The notes under the pieces are model-generated. The model was not told the origin of the DNA. It saw only the letters and a program-made list of their open reading frames with translations, and searched no databases. Positions 1-5,808 of a stretch of 5,808 nucleotides of DNA are shown here, piece by piece (position 1 is the first letter of the stretch; the number at the start of each line of letters is the position of its first letter). Position numbers and translations under genes: made by a program. Source of the stretch: Tannerella sp. (GTDB taxonomy: Bacteria > Bacteroidota > Bacteroidia > Bacteroidales > Tannerellaceae); contig JAITDQ010000054.1 of the NCBI GenBank assembly GCA_031282485.1, positions 1 to 5,808 of the forward strand, given 5' to 3'.

Positions 1-1295
1 TTATAACGCAGTTTGACAAGCAGCATGTCGGGAGAATTGATGATGTCCGTTTCCGAATCCTTGGGCTTCTGATATTTCAGCGGATCGACATTTCCGGGAT
101 TATACACGTTGCTGTTCACGCCGACGGGCACTGTTTCGTAGAATGCCGTGACGGTATGTCCCGCGCCCATTTCGCCGGCGTCGACCGCGTCATCATTAAA
201 ATCTTCATCCGCCAGCAGGCGCGTTTCATAACCGATCAGACGGTAGGCCTGCACCTTTGCGGGATTAAATTCTATTTGCAGTTTGACGTCCTTTGCAACG
301 GCATACATGGTCGCCCCAAATTCGTTGACCAGCACACGGTTTGCCTCCTGCAAATTATCTATATAGGCATGGTTGCCGTTACCGGCCTGCGCCAGCGTCT
401 GCATCCTGTCGTCCCGGTAATTACCCATTCCGTAGCCCAGTATCGACAGGTAAATGCCCGTTTTGCGCTGTTCGGCGATCAGCGCCTCAAGCTCCCTGTT
501 GCTCGACACCCCGACATTGAAATCCCCGTCCGTACAAAGGATGATGCGGTTATTGCCACCCCGGATAAAATTCCGTCCGGCTATTTTATAGGCTAACCGG
601 ATACCTTCACCGCCGGCCGTCGAACCGCCGGCCGTAAGAGACTCCAGCGCGTCGATGATCCGTTGCCGGTCGTCTGCCGGCGTCGAAGGGAGCACTTCGC
701 CGGCAGCGCCCGCGTAAGCCACAATCGCCACACGGTCCTCCCCGCGCAAATTGTTAAGCAGCAGTTTAAGCGACGATTTAACCAGCCCCAGCCGTCCCGG
801 CCCGTACATCGAACCGGAAACATCAATCAAAAACACAAAATTGGAAGCCGGAAGGTCTTCCGACGGAATCTCCCGGGCTTTCAGCCCTATCTTCACCAGG
901 CGATTCCGATCGTTCCACGGACAGGCGCCCACCTCCGTCGATATGCGAACAGGATCAGCGCCGTCCGGCTGCGGACAGTCATACGAAAAATAATTCACCA
1001 TCTCCTCTATTCGTACGGCATCCTTCGGCGGCAATTCCCCCATGTTAATCATCCGCCGGATATTCGAATACGAAGCCGCATCGACATCCACGGAAAACGT
1101 GGAAAGCGGATATTCGTACGGCGACAGGAACACGTTTTCCTCAAACGCCCGGTAACTTTCCCCGTTCAAGACCGGCATCACCGGATACGACATGTACGAA
1201 TCCGCCGTACCCGCCGCCAGAGATTCGCCCTTCGTACACGACCCGGCAAGACAGACAGCCGCCAGAGAGGAACATAAAATAATAATTTTTTTCAT
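1..1295 (-). CDS. VWA-domain lipoprotein, YfbK family (3' end outside window)
   Basis: I translated this frame by hand: 431 codons are open from the ATG at 1295 to the left edge with no stop, so the C-terminus is missing. Residues 1-20 form a lipoprotein signal peptide (MKKIII start, hydrophobic core, LAGSC with Cys20 as the likely lipidated residue). Residues about 57-130 match the N-terminal domain typical of YfbK proteins (PLSTFSVDVDAASYSN, then RIEEMVNYF). A von Willebrand factor A domain spans about 152-330 and its metal-binding (MIDAS) residues look intact: D158-x-S160-x-S162, T226 in GGST, and D256 in TDGDFNVG. From about 335 the YfbK C-terminal domain begins (IGYETRLL, GAGHTVTAFYE). 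Family members are about 600 residues, so roughly 170 are missing. It is probably a membrane-anchored envelope protein that binds a partner through the metal site; no reaction is known. In-frame ATGs at 1301 and 1334 are alternative starts. I chose 1295 because it gives the most normal signal peptide; no start has a clear ribosome binding site. Confidence 0.9.
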   Translation of the reverse strand, partial: MKKIIILCSSLAAVCLAGSCTKGESLAAGTADSYMSYPVMPVLNGESYRAFEENVFLSPYEYPLSTFSVDVDAASYSNIRRMINMGELPPKDAVRIEEMVNYFSYDCPQPDGADPVRISTEVGACPWNDRNRLVKIGLKAREIPSEDLPASNFVFLIDVSGSMYGPGRLGLVKSSLKLLLNNLRGEDRVAIVAYAGAAGEVLPSTPADDRQRIIDALESLTAGGSTAGGEGIRLAYKIAGRNFIRGGNNRIILCTDGDFNVGVSSNRELEALIAEQRKTGIYLSILGYGMGNYRDDRMQTLAQAGNGNHAYIDNLQEANRVLVNEFGATMYAVAKDVKLQIEFNPAKVQAYRLIGYETRLLADEDFNDDAVDAGEMGAGHTVTAFYETVPVGVNSNVYNPGNVDPLKYQKPKDSETDIINSPDMLLVKLRY

Positions 1296-1457
1296 AAGCA
1301 TTTTCAGTTTTATTACGGTAATCAGTTCGTTCATTAAAAAGATTTCTCTACAAACAGCAGATGCCATTTCCGGCAAATTCGCTGCATCCGCCGGCTGAAA
1401 AAGACAGACTGTTTCGCACCATGCTGTCGCCGAAGGGTATAACATCAGGCAGTAACG

Positions 1458-1494
1458 AAGGGGGGAGGCAACCGTCATGATCGCCTCCCCCCTT
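1458..1494. terminator. Strong GC-rich hairpin, probable transcription terminator
   Basis: GGGGGGAGGC (1460-1469) pairs perfectly with GCCTCCCCCC (1483-1492) around a 13-base loop. Two A-T pairs extend the stem to 12 bp. It lies 48 bp past the stop codon of the membrane protein gene and before the VWA gene, so it most likely ends minus-strand transcription coming from the right. The T run is longer on the plus strand (TTTTT at 1493-1497) than on the minus strand (TT then CGTT), so as a classical intrinsic terminator it points rightwards. It may work in both directions. Confidence 0.75.
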
Positions 1495-1541
1495 TTTACC
1501 TTCTCAGGAAAAAACACCGCCCGATGCGCTATCCGGCACAA

Positions 1542-1907
1542 TCAGTTTCCCTGTCGGAAATATTTCCACGGCATTATCACCGACATTATCCCGAAGGAAA
1601 CGCATATCAGACTGCCTGTTAACAACAGTTGCACACCGGACGGGTCGCCCGCGGGAAACTCATGATATTCCGAAAGCACGGCCAGCAGCATATAAAAACT
1701 GCCCAGTCCGACAACCACCGACAGTGCAACCGCCAAAACCCTGCTTCGCCGGATGAGCAGCGCCAGTATCACGACAATCACTCCTGCCATAAACCAGTTC
1801 ACGCGGGACGCACCCAACAAACTGTCGACAAACCAGTACATTGCCACAAGCAATACGACCGCTTCCGGCAAATACGACAAAATCCGTTTTAAATTTACTC
1901 TTTTCAT
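1542..1907 (-). CDS. Small four-helix integral membrane protein, unknown function
   Basis: This 121-residue protein is not one I recognise. It has a short basic N-terminus (MKRVNLKR) and four hydrophobic stretches that read as membrane helices: about 13-31, 36-52, 57-79 and 92-113. A basic loop at 53-56 (RRSR) joins helices 2 and 3, a short acidic loop (EYHEFPAGD, 80-88) joins 3 and 4, and a basic tail follows (KYFRQGN). By the positive-inside rule, both termini and the 2-3 loop should be cytoplasmic and the 3-4 loop external. There are no catalytic motifs, conserved cysteine pairs or metal ligands. The start at 1907 is preceded by an A-rich leader with no properly spaced ribosome binding site, as is usual in Bacteroidetes. 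It lies 83 bp after the tRNA-editing gene and may be the last gene of that transcript. The hydrophobic pattern and fit between neighbours support a real gene; its role is open. Confidence 0.75.
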   Translation of the reverse strand: MKRVNLKRILSYLPEAVVLLVAMYWFVDSLLGASRVNWFMAGVIVVILALLIRRSRVLAVALSVVVGLGSFYMLLAVLSEYHEFPAGDPSGVQLLLTGSLICVSFGIMSVIMPWKYFRQGN

Positions 1908-1990
1908 AATACTATTTTTTTTTCCTGTGATTAAAACGCACCGCTCAATACATTATTGCAGAAACGAAAAATTTTATTCCTCCCGCATCT

Positions 1991-2482
1991 TCAGTACAGT
2001 TCCAGCCATTCATAAGTATTGCCCGCATAATCGAGGAAACGGATGAAATCTTCGCGCGACAGGATAAGCGACGCCGTGTTTATACACGGGTGGAAACTCA
2101 AACGCTGCGCGTGTTGCAGGTTTTGGTCTAAAAAGACATGTACATGATGTTCCCCGTCATTAATAAGGCCGAATGGCGTGACCGAACCGGGCGTCACACC
2201 GAGGTATTTTAACATCCGTTTCCCGGAGGCAAAACTGAGCTTTCCCTGATGCAGGAGCTTTTCGATGCCGTGTATGTCCATGTTGCAGTCGCAGTCAAGG
2301 ATGACGAGGTAATGCCTGTCGCCCTTATGGTTACGGAAAAACAGGTTTTTGCAGTGTTTGGCATCATGTCCCGCCCAATATTGACGCGCTGTTTCTATCG
2401 TTGGCGCCGGCGGATGTTCAATATATTCGAACCGTATACCTAATTGCTCCAACAGGTCATAAAGTTTTGTATCCCCGTTCAT
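1991..2482 (-). CDS. YbaK/ProX-type prolyl-tRNA deacylase (ProXp-ala / PrdX family)
   Basis: A 163-residue single-domain protein of the YbaK/aminoacyl-tRNA editing superfamily. Such free-standing editing enzymes hydrolyse mischarged tRNA(Pro), typically Ala-tRNA(Pro), in the cytoplasm. Family features in order: HPPAPTIETA (23-32); HCKNLFFRN (43-51) with Lys45-Asn46, the position of the conserved catalytic lysine; HYLVIL (57-62); LSFAS (82-86); the GVTPGSVTPFGLIND block (95-109) with its conserved Gly/Pro residues; and FHPCINTASL (130-139). Length is normal for the ProX/PrdX subgroup. The frame is open upstream to an ATG at 2578, but the preceding 32 residues lie over the oxidoreductase gene and do not resemble the family. 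The start at 2482 overlaps the upstream TGA in an ATGA, which implies translational coupling. Family assignment is firm. Specificity for Ala over Cys mischarging is inferred from the subgroup and was not tested. Confidence 0.92.
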   Translation of the reverse strand: MNGDTKLYDLLEQLGIRFEYIEHPPAPTIETARQYWAGHDAKHCKNLFFRNHKGDRHYLVILDCDCNMDIHGIEKLLHQGKLSFASGKRMLKYLGVTPGSVTPFGLINDGEHHVHVFLDQNLQHAQRLSFHPCINTASLILSREDFIRFLDYAGNTYEWLELY

Positions 2483-3975
2483 TTTCCATTCATTTTTTTT
2501 TCTGCCGTTAATAATCGCTGGGCGGCGAACTTGCCTGACAGGGCGGCCAGCGGCAACCCCCCTGCCGGAAATGTACACTGTCCGGCAATATAAAGATTTT
2601 TAATCCCGTCGATTGTGCCTTTATGAATTTGTTTCCTTACATGACCGTAAGGTATAAATGACATATAAGAACCACGGTAGGAATTACAGTATTTATTAAA
2701 TGTAAGAGGCGTCGCCACGTCCAGCAGCTCAATTTTGCCCTCAAGTTCAGGGAAAACATTTACGATTCCTTCGATCGCCCAACCGGCAATACGTTCTTTT
2801 TCCGCCTTGTAAGCCTCTATGGAACGGTCTTTAAGAGCTTTCCAGTAATCAAATTCATTCTCGGTCAATAAAATCGTCATTATGGTTTTCCCGTCCCGAA
2901 TGAATTTCGGGTCATAGTTATACAGTTTAACGTTGAAGAAACTCAACTCCGTACGGTTTATCCGTACCGGTTTTTCGGGACGGATATAAATGTTATGCGG
3001 ATAGGCGCCAAGGTCTGCCTGAACGCTGAGGCCGACGTAAGTTCCGGTTAAAAGCAGGTAATTGTGCGATTCGGCAAAGCGCTTTTCAAAAAAACTGTCG
3101 GGATAGCGGCCTTCGAGAAGCCGGTTCAGCAGCATATCCGCGTCGACGGCCGTAATGATGTAATCGGCTGGTATCTCGCGGTCGTCATCTTTCGGTTTAA
3201 TGCCTGTGGCTTTACCGTCTTTGATGATTATCCGGTCAATTTCTTTGCCGAGATGTATCTTGCCGCCTAAATCCACAAAACGCCGCCGCATCCGCTCCAC
3301 AAACTCCTGTGAGCCGCCCATCGGCCATCCCCCGTCGCCCGAAGTCCTTATCCCAAGGGAATAAAACATGGTATAAACAGGCATTACGACAGGGAAAACG
3401 CACGATAACAGCCGGCGTATAACGGGAGATTTAAACTCTCCCAAGTAATCGCTGATAGTCATCGTTTCGGTCTTTTTATCCGGTTTCCCGGAAAGGAGGA
3501 GTTTCCATATCAGGGGTAAAACATCAAACAGGTTCATCTGTTCAAACGGTTTGTGTATGGGGACATTAAGATTCTGAAAACGCCGGATATCTTTTAAAAG
3601 CTTTTTGACGGCAACCCTGTCGTCAGGCGCAATGCTTAACAGTTCCGCTTCCGACTTCTTCAAATCGGAGTACAAATGGTAAGTCTTGCCTTCGTAAACC
3701 GCAGATGCAATCTTTTCCGTGTAATACACCGGTACATCGTCGCCCAATGCGCCGCACGTTTTCCATATTTCATTAATTCCCGTTCCCGGCCTGGTGCCCG
3801 TAAGCCACTGTATGCACCCGTCTATATGGAAACCTTTGCGGTTCCAGCCCGTACAGTTACCGCCCACAACCGAGTGAGCCTCGAACATCTCCACATCCAA
3901 TCCCGCCAAACGGGCATATATCCCGGCAACCAGCCCCGATACGCCTGTCCCTATTACAAATACCTTTCTGTTCAT
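2479..3975 (-). CDS. FAD-dependent oxidoreductase, phytoene desaturase/carotenoid isomerase/retinol saturase-like
   Basis: A 498-residue protein of the CrtI/CrtISO/RetSat group of FAD-dependent amine-oxidase-fold enzymes; 490-510 residues is usual. The N-terminal Rossmann dinucleotide site is clear: VIGTGVSGLVAG (7-18) with Gly9, Gly11 and Gly14, acidic Glu32 at the end of the second strand to hold the ribose, then VVGGNCTGW (36-44), followed by FHIDGCIQWLTG (49-60). The C-terminal FAD motif NLYIAGQCTFPAGGLPLAALSG covers about 460-481. The middle (about 140-440) is the substrate domain, including GGWPMGGSQEFVERM. There is no signal peptide or clear membrane helix, though relatives can be membrane-associated. 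It starts 35 bp after the phosphorylase stop, and its last codons overlap the tRNA-editing gene start. Family-level function is desaturation, saturation or isomerisation of a long hydrophobic substrate. No carotenoid genes lie nearby, so the substrate is unknown. The coding DNA looks more AT-rich than the outer genes in places. Confidence 0.88.
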   Translation of the reverse strand: MNRKVFVIGTGVSGLVAGIYARLAGLDVEMFEAHSVVGGNCTGWNRKGFHIDGCIQWLTGTRPGTGINEIWKTCGALGDDVPVYYTEKIASAVYEGKTYHLYSDLKKSEAELLSIAPDDRVAVKKLLKDIRRFQNLNVPIHKPFEQMNLFDVLPLIWKLLLSGKPDKKTETMTISDYLGEFKSPVIRRLLSCVFPVVMPVYTMFYSLGIRTSGDGGWPMGGSQEFVERMRRRFVDLGGKIHLGKEIDRIIIKDGKATGIKPKDDDREIPADYIITAVDADMLLNRLLEGRYPDSFFEKRFAESHNYLLLTGTYVGLSVQADLGAYPHNIYIRPEKPVRINRTELSFFNVKLYNYDPKFIRDGKTIMTILLTENEFDYWKALKDRSIEAYKAEKERIAGWAIEGIVNVFPELEGKIELLDVATPLTFNKYCNSYRGSYMSFIPYGHVRKQIHKGTIDGIKNLYIAGQCTFPAGGLPLAALSGKFAAQRLLTAEKKMNGK

Positions 3976-4010
3976 TATCTATTTAAATTAAAATTTACTT
4001 AATACCGTTT

Positions 4011-4826
4011 TTACCCGTTCCCGGCGATAAGTTCCGCAAACAGCAAACTCATCGTATCCGCCGCCCGGCCGGCCGCTTTCACGACATCGTCGCCGTCATT
4101 CACAAAATCATCCGCGAAATGATACCCTTCATTTGTTATAACCGACATGCCAAACACGCGCATTCCGGCATGGCGGGCAACGATAACTTCCGGCACGGTG
4201 CTCATCCCGATCGCGTCCCCTCCTACTCTACCGTAAAAAGCATATTCGGCAGGCGTCTCGAACGACGGCCCCGTCAGGCCGACGTACACTCCTTTTTTCA
4301 GCGGAATACGGTGCGACGCGGCGATATCCTCCATCCGACGTATAAATTCACGGTCATAAGCGTGTGTCATATCGGGAAAACGCACGCCGAAAGCGTCATC
4401 ATTCTTCCCGATAAGAGGATTCGGCAACATATTAATATGATCGCGGATAATCATCAAATCCCCAATCTTAAAGGTATCATTAATCCCGCCTGCCGCATTC
4501 GACACGAATAAATTCTTCACCCCCAGCCGCCGCATGACACGTACCGGAAAGGTCACCTGCTGCATCGTATACCCTTCGTAAAAATGAAAACGCCCCTGCA
4601 TGGCAAGAACCTGTTTCCCGCCCAGTGTTCCTGAAATAAGATTTCCCTTATGCCCGACGGCGGTAGAGTGCACAAAACCGGGAATACGATTATAGGGAAT
4701 AACAATCGCATCCCGTATCCTGTCTGCCAGTGCGCCAAGTCCGCTTCCCAACACAATACCCGTTTCGGGCGTCCCGTTTATTTCCGACGATATAAAATCC
4801 GCCGCTTCCTGATAATCTGCCTTCAT
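4011..4826 (-). CDS. Purine nucleoside phosphorylase, trimeric PNP-I type
   Basis: A 271-residue cytoplasmic enzyme of purine salvage that cleaves purine (deoxy)nucleosides with phosphate to base and (deoxy)ribose-1-phosphate. Length and motifs fit the trimeric 6-oxopurine-type family: GSGLG (27-31; phosphate Ser28), GHKGNL with His59, [11 protein letters not shown] (76-86; phosphate Arg79 and His81), SNAAGGIN (109-116), [10 protein letters not shown] (186-195; base-binding Glu190), [13 protein letters not shown] (207-219; sugar-binding Met208) and ITN (230-232; base-binding Asn232). Glu190 plus Asn232 suggests inosine/guanosine preference and argues against methylthioadenosine phosphorylase. 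After Asn232 the loop reads EGYHFADDF, where the human enzyme has Lys244, and I see Gly245 rather than His at the place of human His257. This alignment is from memory. The start at 4826 is the first in-frame ATG after a well-matched promoter, giving a leader of about 15-20 bases with no ribosome binding site. It is the first gene of the proposed operon. Confidence 0.93.
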   Translation of the reverse strand: MKADYQEAADFISSEINGTPETGIVLGSGLGALADRIRDAIVIPYNRIPGFVHSTAVGHKGNLISGTLGGKQVLAMQGRFHFYEGYTMQQVTFPVRVMRRLGVKNLFVSNAAGGINDTFKIGDLMIIRDHINMLPNPLIGKNDDAFGVRFPDMTHAYDREFIRRMEDIAASHRIPLKKGVYVGLTGPSFETPAEYAFYGRVGGDAIGMSTVPEVIVARHAGMRVFGMSVITNEGYHFADDFVNDGDDVVKAAGRAADTMSLLFAELIAGNG

Positions 4827-4848
4827 TAATTATAACATTTATGTCCCG

Positions 4849-4879
4849 CAAATTTAATAATTATTTTTACGGGAGCAAA
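4849..4879 (-). promoter_or_regulatory. Bacteroidetes-type sigma-ABfr promoter of the phosphorylase operon
   Basis: Read on the minus strand, TTTG (4879-4876) is followed after exactly 19 bp by TAAATTTG (4856-4849). This matches the published Bacteroides consensus of a -33 TTTG and a -7 TAnnTTTG spaced about 19-21 bp. Transcription would start near 4840-4845, a little before the ATG at 4826. It lies in the only gap between the glycosidase fragment and the phosphorylase. The match is seen directly; activity is inferred. Confidence 0.8.
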
Positions 4880-4917
4880 AAATCGGGCAAGTTTCGAGAT
4901 GGAAGCGTACTAAAAAT

Positions 4918-5808
4918 CTACGGCGCTTTCGACAACCCTTCGTAACGTACCGTCCATGAACCGTCGTTCGGAAATCCGGGCGCGGGCACATCGGAGGCTC
5001 CGTCCCAGCCGGCCGCCATCATCGCAACGGCATACAACAGACCGCCATTCGACGGGAAATAAGGAAACGGGCCGCCTGTGCTCAATCCCGCGGCGTTATA
5101 TCCGTTTTTGCCCGACGGATGCAGCAGGGCGTCGACAGCCAGCTGCAGGTCGCCGTTACGGGCTGCCGCCATCGCCATCATCGGGAAATCCCAGCCCCAG
5201 CATCTGTCCCACTGCCATGTTTCCCACACTTTGCGGATGGTGCGTTTGACCGTTTCGGCATCCGTCCCGTCGCCGGGCAACATTCCGCTGGGGCCAATCA
5301 GCGACGGATGTTCCCAATTCATTTTCGTATAAGTATCGGGCATGTTTTCCTGCGACAGATACACGCCGTCCTGAACCGGAAGAGGCGCCAGTTTTGCGAT
5401 TATCTCGTCCCAGCGCTGTTCACGCGGCAGGCCGAGCCGTTCGCGCCATGTCTGCGCCCAGCGAAGACCGGTGCGCCAGTACGACAGTTCGAAGGTCGGA
5501 TTCCACGATTCGATATAGTTGCTGTTTTCGGGAACGGTAGCCACCGGAGGACCCAGTACGTAATGCTGCGCCGTATCGTCGAATACGGCGAATGACGCCA
5601 TGAACTCCGCCGATTCCTGTACGATGTTACGCCATTTCTCAAGCGTTTCCTTAGTCGGATGCAGACGGTATTCCAGTTCGGCGTAGAAAATCGGATGCGG
5701 TTGCTGCCAAATCAATAGCGGACCGGTTCCCGACGGTGAATCTTCGGCTTCGGGACCGATCATTTTAGGCCAACGGGCGCCGGAAAAACCCTGCGATGCC
5801 GCCAGTTC
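4918..5808 (-). CDS. Glycoside-hydrolase-like protein, (alpha/alpha)6-barrel type, C-terminal fragment (5' end outside window)
   Basis: The frame is open from the right edge to the TAG at 4918-4920, giving the last 296 residues. The ATG at 5763 is an internal Met: in-frame sequence continues upstream as GFSGARWPKM, part of the same conserved block. Visible features: GARWPKMIGPEAEDSPSG (10-27) then IWQQPHPIFYAELEYR (33-48); many aromatic residues (YIESWNPTFELSYW; KVWETWQWDRCWGWDFPMMAMAAARNGD, about 201-220 for the DRCWGWDFP part); and PSNGGLLYAVAMMAAGWDG (252-270). An aromatic-rich helical domain with a late NGG-LL-A-A-M-aG segment is typical of six-hairpin glycosidases (GH65/GH94/GH95-like folds) that are common in Bacteroidales. 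I cannot assign the exact family or substrate, and the catalytic acid cannot be named from this part. Its 3' end is 91 bp before the phosphorylase, which has its own promoter, so the two are probably separate transcripts. No clear terminator was seen in between. Confidence 0.7.
   Translation of the reverse strand, partial: ELAASQGFSGARWPKMIGPEAEDSPSGTGPLLIWQQPHPIFYAELEYRLHPTKETLEKWRNIVQESAEFMASFAVFDDTAQHYVLGPPVATVPENSNYIESWNPTFELSYWRTGLRWAQTWRERLGLPREQRWDEIIAKLAPLPVQDGVYLSQENMPDTYTKMNWEHPSLIGPSGMLPGDGTDAETVKRTIRKVWETWQWDRCWGWDFPMMAMAAARNGDLQLAVDALLHPSGKNGYNAAGLSTGGPFPYFPSNGGLLYAVAMMAAGWDGASDVPAPGFPNDGSWTVRYEGLSKAP

Noticed and set aside
663..1277. 204-residue plus-strand frame, rich in Arg and His
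   Set aside because: It is the antisense shadow of the VWA gene, whose minus-strand translation shows intact domain motifs. The Arg-rich composition is what the opposite strand of a GC-rich gene gives.
1350..1378. TTTG pair upstream of the VWA gene as a possible promoter
   Set aside because: The second TTTG lacks the TA of the TAnnTTTG element and the spacing is about 15 bp rather than 19-21, so no promoter is called.
1946..1958. Small hairpin CAATA-CAT-TATTG in the gap before the membrane protein gene
   Set aside because: Five base pairs, mostly A-T, with a 3-base loop and no adjacent T run on the minus strand; too weak to call a terminator.
2483..2578. Upstream extension of the tRNA-editing protein to an ATG at 2578
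   Set aside because: The added 32 residues are basic, unlike the family, and lie entirely over the 3' end of the oxidoreductase gene. The ATGA start fits better.
3984..3997. AT-only inverted repeat TAAATT-AA-AATTTA between the phosphorylase and oxidoreductase genes
   Set aside because: AT-rich palindromes arise easily by chance in such leaders. There is no GC stem for a terminator and no -33 element at the right spacing for a promoter.
5119..5595. 158-residue plus-strand frame
   Set aside because: It is antisense to the glycosidase-like gene, has low-complexity composition and no recognisable domain.
5761..5763. ATG at 5763 as start of the glycosidase-like gene
   Set aside because: The frame stays open to the window edge and the upstream residues (GFSGARWPK) continue a conserved-looking block, so this Met is internal.

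Overview
The window looks like ordinary chromosomal DNA from a member of the Bacteroidales (Bacteroides/Parabacteroides-like). This is inferred from a textbook Bacteroidetes promoter (TTTG, 19 bp, TAAATTTG), AT-rich leaders without clear Shine-Dalgarno sequences, a YfbK-type von Willebrand factor A lipoprotein with a Bacteroidetes-style lipobox, and a large (alpha/alpha)6-barrel-type glycosidase fragment. No tRNA, rRNA, CRISPR array, insertion sequence or phage gene was seen. All six genes I can support lie on the minus strand, so transcription runs from right to left.

From upstream (right) to downstream (left): (a) >5808-4918 is the C-terminal 296 residues of a glycoside-hydrolase-like protein whose start lies beyond the right edge. 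(b) 4827-4917 is a short intergenic region with a strong promoter. (c) 4826-4011 is a purine nucleoside phosphorylase. (d) 3975-2479 is a CrtI/CrtISO/retinol-saturase-like FAD oxidoreductase. (e) 2482-1991 is a YbaK-domain prolyl-tRNA editing protein (ProXp-ala/PrdX type), overlapping (d) by an ATGA. (f) 1907-1542 is a four-helix membrane protein of unknown function. (g) 1541-1302 is an intergenic region with a strong hairpin at about 1458-1494; I see nothing else convincing there. (h) 1295-<1 is a VWA-domain lipoprotein of the YfbK family that runs off the left edge, with about the last quarter missing.

Genes c, d and e are probably one operon driven by the promoter upstream of c. The c-d gap is 35 bp and d-e overlap. 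Gene f may be read through from it, since the 83-bp gap before f holds no convincing terminator or promoter. The hairpin at 1458-1494 probably ends this unit and separates it from the VWA gene. The three operon genes cover purine salvage, a redox enzyme of unknown substrate, and tRNA proofreading; no shared pathway is evident.

I did not find a convincing undescribed system. The points most worth a second look are the mixed content of this operon, the substitutions in the C-terminal active-site loop of the phosphorylase, the unidentified substrate of the FAD enzyme, and the orphan membrane protein.
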